This document shows positions 57,740-64,000 of a stretch of 64,000 nucleotides of DNA, piece after piece (position 1 is the first letter of the stretch; every line of letters begins with the position of its first letter). The notes below the pieces were generated by a model that did not search any database, had not been told where the DNA came from, and saw only the letters and a program-made list of their open reading frames with translations. The stretch comes from Phaeosaccion multiseriatum (taxonomy: Eukaryota; Ochrophyta, other classes), in assembly GCA_965112735.1 (NCBI GenBank), contig OZ218959.1, forward strand, positions 1,116,001-1,180,000. The letters run 5' to 3'. The translations under genes were made by a program, and so were the position numbers.

Positions 57740-58690
57740 GAGAGAGTGAGGAAGGGGTGCAAGAAAGGTCTCATGCCGACGTGCATGGGCACGTACGCCT
57801 TCACCTTGTTCTCCTACTACGGCTTGGCCGAGCACGAGATCGAAGTCGGGGTGAAGAACTGGCACAGTACAACCCCAGTTTTAAGAAATCCAGATGCCCC
57901 GCAGAGGAGGGCGCACGTGCCTCAGCGAGGGCTCCCTCGAGATGATCATGGAAGGGGAGACTTATCACCAAGCCCGGGAGTATCAGCTTGACAAGCTTGA
58001 CACCGGCGGCTCGGTCGGGCCTTCAACAACGTCGGGTCCTGTTAGACCAAGCATGACGTGACTCCTATGATATACAATTGTACCGCCCGACGGACGAGGA
58101 AAAGGGGTTCTGCTCGCAAGTGCAGGCAGTGTCGTCACCTCGAAGAGCGAGGCTCGACATCATCCTTCACCACCAGCAGCCTCGATGCTCTCCACACGTT
58201 GGATGCTCTGGCTGGACATGTTGGAAGCTCGTCTCTCGTCTCCACACGATGGAGCATCGCGAAGGGTGCTCGGTATGGGTTGCCGAGAAGCGTGTTGAGC
58301 GTGGCCTGTTCAACTCCCCCGGCGGCTGGGCCTCCGTCTACATCACCACGCCCTCCTACGCCTTCCGACTACCGCCAGGAGGTCGACCACTGCCACGCCC
58401 ACGTCGTGGGCGCCACCATGGAGTTCTCCCCCATCGACGAGGGCGTGAACAAGTGGAGCGGGGTGCTCCGAAAGACACAAAGTGAGCACAGAGCCGGAAT
58501 GAAGCTCGGCAGCGAACACAGAGCCGGAGTGAAGCTCGGCAGCGACGGCAAGCCCGTGAAGGGGTGGGACGCAACCCTGAGATGTGTAGCTGCGCGACGA
58601 GGATTACTTCGTGGACAGGCCCTGGCGGGCTGCCTTCCGTCCTCCCTTCCTTCATTCCCCGCGCACCTACCTATCGTCTAGCAGGGCGGT
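57740..58690 (+). pseudogene. frameshifted coding relic of unknown family
   Basis: Protein-like segments lie in different plus-strand frames within 1 kb: GTYAFTLFSYYGLAEHEIEV (then GVKNWH) near 57790-57865, LFNSPGGWASVYITTPSYAF near 58307-58368, DYRQEVDHCHAHVVGATMEF (then SPIDEGVNKWSGVL) near 58370-58470, and RDEDYFVDRPWRAAFRP near 58592-58642. The second and third abut with a one-base shift, and no splice signals fit there. A 30-base tandem duplication (SEHRAGMKLG / SEHRAGVKLG) sits between the third and fourth. This looks like a decayed gene. An alternative is a live gene whose small introns were missed. Confidence 0.45.
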
Positions 58691-59371
58691 ACGTGGATTG
58701 TTAAAGGGCGGATGGCGCTGAGGCGTGGGGACACAAAAAGGAAAAAGTTGAGCAGTGCAGAGGTGCGGTGCTGAGGTTTATGGGTGGTGCACTGATTTGA
58801 GGGGGAGAGGAGCAGACGTCACGCTCTCGTCTGTCCTGCCTTGCACTGCCCTGCCCTTGGAAGGCTGGCCGGGTGCTCGCGTTAGATTCAGCGAGTGTCG
58901 GGTATGTCAGCAAAAGGAGGATTAATTAGCGTAAGTTACTATTTGGGGAAGACTGACGGCCCTAGTAAGAGGACAGCAGCAGGGGGGCAGGAGGAGGAGG
59001 ACGAGAGAGGAGGCAGGACCCCACTCATTCACTCACTCACTCAATCACTCACTCACTCGCACTTGAGCCTTGCCCTCATCCGGACCATGCTCCCTTCCAT
59101 GCCCCACCGCCAGCGGGCAAACGACACCCGCGTACCCCTTGCTGCCACAGCACGGGCTCGCCAATTAAATATGAATACCTGAATACCACACCTTCTACAG
59201 GCCTCTTCCCTCGCCCCTCATGGCCCTCCGTTACTGTGCTATATAGCACTAAGGTATCATCCACAGGTTGTCCTCTTGAGTACATGATTGAGTCATCCAT
59301 CCATCCATTGCTGCAGCAGGCAGCAGTCCTCGACAGTCCAACAACAAACAAACGTCCAACACAGAAGCCCC
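58691..59371. other. intergenic region before the MPP10 3' end
   Basis: There is an ACTC-type short repeat at about 59023-59060 and a T/A-rich part near 59160-59300 in which MPP10 (-) transcripts probably end. No exon was supported. Confidence 0.5.
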
Positions 59372-59765
59372 CTACAAGCGCAGCGCCGCCCCACTCTTCC
59401 GCTTGTCCTTGATCTCCCCCTGCCCCTTTTTGAGGCCGCTGACCCCCTCCTGCACGCTCTTCTGTAACGCCGAGAAGAACTTGGCTGAGGTGGCGTACTC
59501 CTTGCCACCTCTCTTGCCCTTGCCGCCCCCCCCTGCCCCTTCGTCCATGCCCACGTCAGCACCGGAGATGACGTTCTTTGCGCCCCGAATGTCGTTGAGC
59601 ATCTTGTCCTTCTCGTACCTACGAGTAGAAGTAGTAGTAGTAGAAGAGGAGGAGGAGGAGGAGGAGTAGAAGTAGTAGTAGTAGAAGAGGAGGAGGAGGA
59701 GGAGTAGAAGGTAGTAGTAGGAGTAGTAGTAGTAGGAGGAGGAGGAGGAGGAGTAGAAGTAGTAA

Positions 59766-59798
<33 letters not shown>

Positions 59799-59954
59799 GG
59801 GGAGGAGGAGGACAAGGAGGATGAGAAGCAAGTAACGATAGTAGTAGCAGCAGCAGCAGTAGTAGTAGCAGTAGTAGTAGGAGGAGGAGGAGGACAAGAA
59901 GGATGAGAAGCAAGTAGCAGTAGTAGCAGCAGCAGCAGTAGTAGTAGTAGTAGC

Positions 59955-60001
<47 letters not shown>

Positions 60002-60746
60002 CAGTAGAAGTAGTAGTAGGAGCAGTAGTGGTAGCAGCAGCAGAAGCACCAAGGGCGAGGGAGGTGTCGGGAGAGAGCGGAGTGTGGGACACACACGACA
60101 CCATGCAGCAGTGGCAGCGACAAACGACCACAGCCCCAAACAAACAACGACAAAGCAAAAGCAAGAGCAAACCCAACAACCATGTACTGCTTGTACTGCC
60201 CCCCCCCCCACCCGAACTCTGCTTACTTGTTGCCCAAGCCTGGGTTGATCTTGGATACGAGCTTCTCCTCGGCCTCCGCCCGCCTCCTCTTCTTGCGTCG
60301 GGCCGCCTTGCTCCCTCCCCGTGCTCGCTTCCTCTCCTCCTTGCTTGCCTCCGTGGTCCCCTCAAGCATCTCCCCTTCCCTGCCCCTCTTCTTGGCATAC
60401 ACCTCCTCTGGGGCCAGGGCGTCGCCATCTGCAATAGACATGGGCAGCGCTTCCTCCATGGCGATGGCGGGTACGTCTGCTTGGACTCGGATTTCCGATA
60501 TGGCAGGTTTGGGTGTGAAGTGGAAGTTGCTGAGGGAGTCGAGCTTGTGCGACAGCTTGGCGAAGAGCGCCTTCATCTCCTGTGGAGGGGAGGGAGGAGG
60601 GGGGGCGGGGTGACAAGTTGGAGGGGTGGGGGGGAGGGAAGAGAGGCTTACGCTGAAGGGCGATGGACGACAAAGCCACGCAGGCGGAGGGTCCCGACAC
60701 CGACACGGACACCGACACGGACACAGGTACCAGCACCAATGACAAC

Positions 60747-60790
<44 letters not shown>

Positions 60791-60822
60791 CCACCACCAC
60801 CAATAACAACAACCACAACAAC

Positions 60823-60875
<53 letters not shown>

Positions 60876-63028
60876 AACTGACACCAACCTCCTTGTTGCC
60901 CTTCTGCGGGTCATCCTTCTCTATGCCCATAGTCCTCCTCATGTACTCTTCCTCGTAGATCTGCGCCAGGCCCTCCTTGCTCTTCTCCTCCGACAACGCA
61001 GGGCCGTCACCTTTGTCTCGCTTGTGCTGAGAAGAGAGCTGCGGGGAGAGAGGAGAGGGGGAAGAGGACAAAATACCCACAAGTGATGCGTGATTTCCGT
61101 GGTGCGTGATGCCGTGAGCAGCAGAAAGAGTAAACGAGGGAAGGGACCCGAAGGAGCAGAGAGAGAGAGAAAGAAACATTAGTCACTCCAAACCCCTCCC
61201 ACGACCGAATGAGCAGAGTGTGTGTGCGTGCAGAACTACAGTGATAGCAGTGCCCCATCTGGACCCACCCACTCACACACTCCCCTCGCAAACTCGCTCA
61301 CTCCCTCACCCACCCACTCACTCCCTCGCTAACTCACCAAAATGTGGCGTGGAACGACGTCGTCCCACTTTTCATCGCGACAGCGCTGCCGAATCACGTC
61401 CTCCAGCGACGCCGTCTTCTCCACCGTGATGACCGGCGCCACCCTCGTGGCCCGCTCCACATCGACCGCCGCCTCGAGGAGCGAGTTCTCGGGCCGATCG
61501 GCGCTCTTAATCTCTCCACGCATGTCCCATGGCTTCTCTGCAAGCAGCTCCTGCTCCAGCTCTGTCATTTGACGCCTTAGCCGCTTTTTCGTTGCAGCTA
61601 CCCTCGTTTCGGGCCCCTTCTCTTGCTCCTCCTCCTCCTCCTCCTCCTCCTCCTCCTCCTCCTCCTCCTCCTCCTCCTCCTCTTCCTCTTCCTCTTCCTC
61701 CTCCTCTTCTTCCTCCCCGTCCTCTCCCTCCTCCTCCTCCTCCTCCTCGTCATCATCATCATCATCTTCCTCCTCCTCGTCGTCGGCGAAGAAGTCCGAA
61801 AACCTGGCCTCGCTGGGCCTCACTCCGTACTCCCCTCTCTCTTCCTCGTCACTGCCGTTCTCATCAGCATCATCTCCGTAGAGAATGTCAAGCTCGGTGT
61901 CGGACAGCTCCGCATCGCTGTCCATGTTTCCCTCATCTGCCATTTGCTCCATCTCTTGCTCATCGAAAAAGTCTCGATGCTTCCTGGTCCCGCTTGCGCC
62001 TCCCCCCTCTCTTCTTCTCTTACTGCCGCTGCTCTTTCCTCCACTGCTTCGCCCCCGCAGGCTCTCGTCCTCATCTAACTCACCATCAATGTCGTCTCCC
62101 TCATCGTCGTCTTCTTCTCCCGCCCCGTGGGCATCCAGCATTCTATTCAGTAGAGCCTCCTCTTCCGCCTCTATCTCCTCCTCAGTCTTCTTCCTCTCCT
62201 TGCCCTTGCCCTTGCCCTTGCTCCCTTTTCTACGACCCTTCCGTGCTGCACCTTTCCGCTCGTCAGCGTCCGCTTCTTCTTCTTCTTCTTCTTCTTCTTC
62301 TTCTTCTTCTTCCTCCTCCTCCTTCTCCTCCTCCTCGTCTTCCTCCTCCTCCTCGTCTTCCTCCGCCTCCTCCTCCTTCTCCTCCTCCTCCTCCTCCTCC
62401 TCCTCGAACACCTCTGCTACTAATGACAGATCTTCACTCTGGGCTAAGGTTCTGCAGTTCCGTTTGAGGTACTTAAGCAGAGGCTCGTGCCTCAGCTGCA
62501 TTTGCTGCCATATTGACTCTGTGTCCTGTCCATCTACGTGTAGCTCGTCCAGCTCGGCGCCTGAGCTTTTCCCTCGCCTCGCCCTCTTGCCTTTGTTGTC
62601 CGCAGCGTCCTCTTTCGCAGTGCCATCAACAGACTGAATAGCAGGAGCAGGAGAGCATAACATGGGTTAAGAGGAGGAGGGAAGGTTGGATCGAGAAGGA
62701 AGACGTCGCAAGGCCAGGATGGGGTGGCAGCCAGGCTTGGAATAGTCGCCGCGCTCTCGTGCCTCTCTCCCCATGCCTTGGGCCCCCCGATCGCTGGATT
62801 CGGCCGGGTCCCTTCTCTCCCCACTCATGTTCCAGTGGTGAAGCAAGAGACGAGGAGCTCGCACAGCACCCCCCTAGCCGAGGCGCTCGCCCTCCTCACC
62901 TTGGCGTAGTCGAAGAGAGACTTGAGCACCGATGCGAGCTTGCCTGCCAGCTCCTCCGAGGGCTGACAGAAGTCTTCAGGCCTGCTCGCAATGCCCTCTA
63001 TAGTGGCGAGGCTCTCCTGCAGAGCCAT
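59372..63028 (-). CDS. MPP10: U3 small nucleolar ribonucleoprotein MPP10
   Basis: Five exons: 63028-62900, 62633-61338, 61026-60889, 60579-60227, 59618-59372, all phases agreeing (720 residues). MPP10 is a core protein of the U3 snoRNP / small-subunit processome in the nucleolus, needed for 18S rRNA processing with IMP3 and IMP4. Recognisable family parts are LLKYLKRNCRTL near the N-terminus, the long acidic middle (several Glu/Asp runs from CTC/TCC triplets) with FFDEQEMEQMADEG and FSDFFADD, the KPWDMRGEIKSADRPENSLL block, SKEGLAQIYEEEYMRR, KLSHKLDSLSNFHFTPKPAI, LAPEEVYAKK, and SKINPGLGNKYEKDKMLNDI across the last splice. The C-terminal KFFSALQKSVQE is also typical. It is divergent from COQ3 with a 100-base gap between start codons. 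Confidence 0.95.
59626..60040. repeat. (TAG/AGG)n tract in the last MPP10 intron
   Basis: About 400 bases of AGT/TAG and AGG triplets occupy intron 59619-60226. On the coding strand they read (CTA/CCT)n, again pyrimidine-rich towards the acceptor. Confidence 0.9.
60748..60878. repeat. (ACA)n tract in MPP10 intron 60580-60888
   Basis: ACA/CCA triplets begin about ten bases downstream of the GTTGGT donor on the coding strand, where they read (TTG/TGG)n. Confidence 0.85.
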
Positions 63029-63128
63029 GGCTTCGATGGCTAAAACACGAAGCTTGGAGGGCCAAAGGAGATTGGGGGGCTGGAGGCATACGGGCCAGTT
63101 TTCACTGCTTCATTCTGTCCCATTTCCC
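63029..63128. promoter_or_regulatory. 100-base divergent promoter gap MPP10/COQ3
   Basis: If COQ3 starts at 63129 the two start codons are 100 bases apart. An in-frame upstream ATG at 63027 would overlap the MPP10 start codon and is therefore less likely. Both 5' UTRs must be very short or overlap. Confidence 0.45.
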
Positions 63129-64000
63129 ATGGCCTTCCTCCTCGCCTCCCGGCAGCAGCAGCACAGGCTCTGTTCCTTCGTATGGACTAGCTCTAGCAGA
63201 GGAGTCTCCTCCTCGCCGCTTGCAGCCAACAGGTACCAGGGCCTCCCGCAGAGTTGGAGGAGGTGCAGCATGAGAAGGCGAACGCTCCAAAGAAGCACCG
63301 CGTCGCCGACGTGGGCCGTGAGAAGCAGCAACAGTAGCAGGAGCAGCGGAAGCAGGAGCAGTAGCAGCAGCAGCGGCAGCAGCGGCAGCAGCGTGCTCGA
63401 GTCGGAGGTGAAGAAGTTCCGCCACCTGCAACACGAGTGGTGGAACACCTCTTCTCGATTGGGCACGGGGCCTCTGCACACAATGAACGCTGCTCGGGTG
63501 TCCTTTGTGCGGGACGAGTGTCTCACACACATTGCCGAGGTGCGCGCTGACGAGGATGGCTTTGCCTTGCCCTTGCAGGGGTTGCGTATTGTGGACGTGG
63601 GGTGTGGAGGGGGCGTTCTCAGCGAATCGCTGTCTCGTCTGGGTGCGTCGGTAGTGGGTGTGGATCCAAGCATAGAGAACATTGCGGTGGCCGCTGCGCA
63701 CAGCCAGACGGACCCTCTCACGAGGGGCATTCACTACAAGGGAGTTACTGTGGAGGAGCTGGCGGAGAGGGGCGAGCAATTCGACGTGGTGGCAGCGCTG
63801 GAGGTCATTGAGCACGTTGACCAGGTGAGTGAGCTTGTACGTATGGATTGCGTGCCCCTTTCCCCCCTTTTGTTGTTTCTTACTCACTTTTGCGTTCACT
63901 GTATTTTTATTTAACATACACGTGTAGGCCAAGGCGTTTGTGGAGTCTCTTACGCGGCTGGTTCGGGTCGGGGGCCTCGTGTTTGTGTCAACCATGAACA
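63129..64000 (+). CDS. COQ3: ubiquinone biosynthesis O-methyltransferase (COQ3/UbiG), 3' cut by window
   Basis: Exon 1 is 63129-63824 and exon 2 begins at 63928 and runs off the window. The start MAFLLASRQQQHRLCSFVWT is preferred because it gives an Arg/Ser-rich, acid-free presequence suited to mitochondrial import and avoids overlap with MPP10. A Ser-rich linker is followed by the UbiG/COQ3 family: EVKKFRHLQHEWWN, GPLHTMNAARVSFVRDEC, the SAM-binding motif I IVDVGCGGGVLSESLSRLGA, then VVGVDPS, FDVVAALEVIEHVD (post-motif I and II), and after the intron AKAFVESLTRLVRVGGLVFV. The enzyme carries out two SAM-dependent O-methylations in coenzyme Q synthesis at the inner mitochondrial membrane. The last visible residues are STMN, where the family usually has STINR. 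Confidence 0.93.

Noticed and set aside
59403-60434. Tyr/Leu/Thr-only frames on the minus strand
   Set aside because: They are produced by the (TAG)n intron tract of MPP10.
1-64000. tRNA, rRNA or snoRNA genes
   Set aside because: No cloverleaf, conserved rRNA block or box C/D arrangement was noticed on either strand by eye. A covariance-model scan would be needed to exclude them.

Overview
This is a eukaryotic nuclear window. GT-AG introns of roughly 90-600 bases interrupt almost every gene, and the protein set (U3 snoRNP protein MPP10, a tail-anchored UBE2J-type E2, GDP-mannose 4,6-dehydratase, COQ3) is eukaryotic. The density of genes, the many closely spaced divergent pairs, the GC-rich exons with strand-biased microsatellites, and large cell-surface proteins that combine Pmp-like GGA(I/V/L) repeats, a Cys-rich GYEGPxCAVC module and many membrane spans all suggest a stramenopile alga, possibly a eustigmatophyte. 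That taxonomic guess is inference from style, not from a search.

Layout. 0.5-4.6 kb: a divergent pair, a low-complexity hypothetical protein (-) and an AT-hook protein (+) with an internal exon triplication. They share a promoter gap with three copies of one motif. 5.4-29.9 kb: three head-to-tail copies (A, B, C; all -) of a giant surface protein: signal peptide, Pmp-like repeats, Cys-rich module, about eight membrane spans and a glycine-rich cytoplasmic tail repeat. Exon boundaries and phases could be followed through all three (10, 9 and 9 coding exons; 1542, 1916 and 1622 residues). 30-32 kb: a copia-like relic and a weak small gene (-). 32.3-38.7 kb: a plus-strand Pmp-repeat, GPI-like surface protein. 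Here most repeats sit alone in an exon of 75-87 bases, and seven introns contain an AG / 3- or 9-base / GTAAG(T/A) site that would act as a micro-exon. 39.3-45.2 kb: UBE2J (+), a 3'-5' exonuclease-fold protein (-) and GMD (+). 45.2-47.1 kb: minisatellites. 47.2-52.4 kb and 53.1-55.8 kb: two glycosyltransferase-like genes (-), the second a clear type II membrane protein with a DDD motif. 56.0-57.6 kb: a cyclic-nucleotide-binding-fold protein (+). 57.7-58.7 kb: a frameshifted coding relic. 59.4-63.0 kb: MPP10 (-). 63.1 kb to the right edge: COQ3 (+, cut by the window).

How the genes may relate. GMD makes the GDP-fucose precursor, the two membrane glycosyltransferase candidates could use nucleotide sugars in the secretory pathway, UBE2J serves ER quality control, and four genes encode large secreted or membrane proteins. 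A cell-surface and secretory theme is visible, but co-regulation is not shown by the sequence.

The most unusual signal is the micro-exon series in the 32.3-38.7 kb gene. Each 3-base site is in phase 0 and encodes Y, N, W or D. Those residues mostly match what precedes GGA in the repeats of the final exon, which has no introns. All exon boundaries given here come from reading splice signals and phase by eye; no alignment or transcript data were available.
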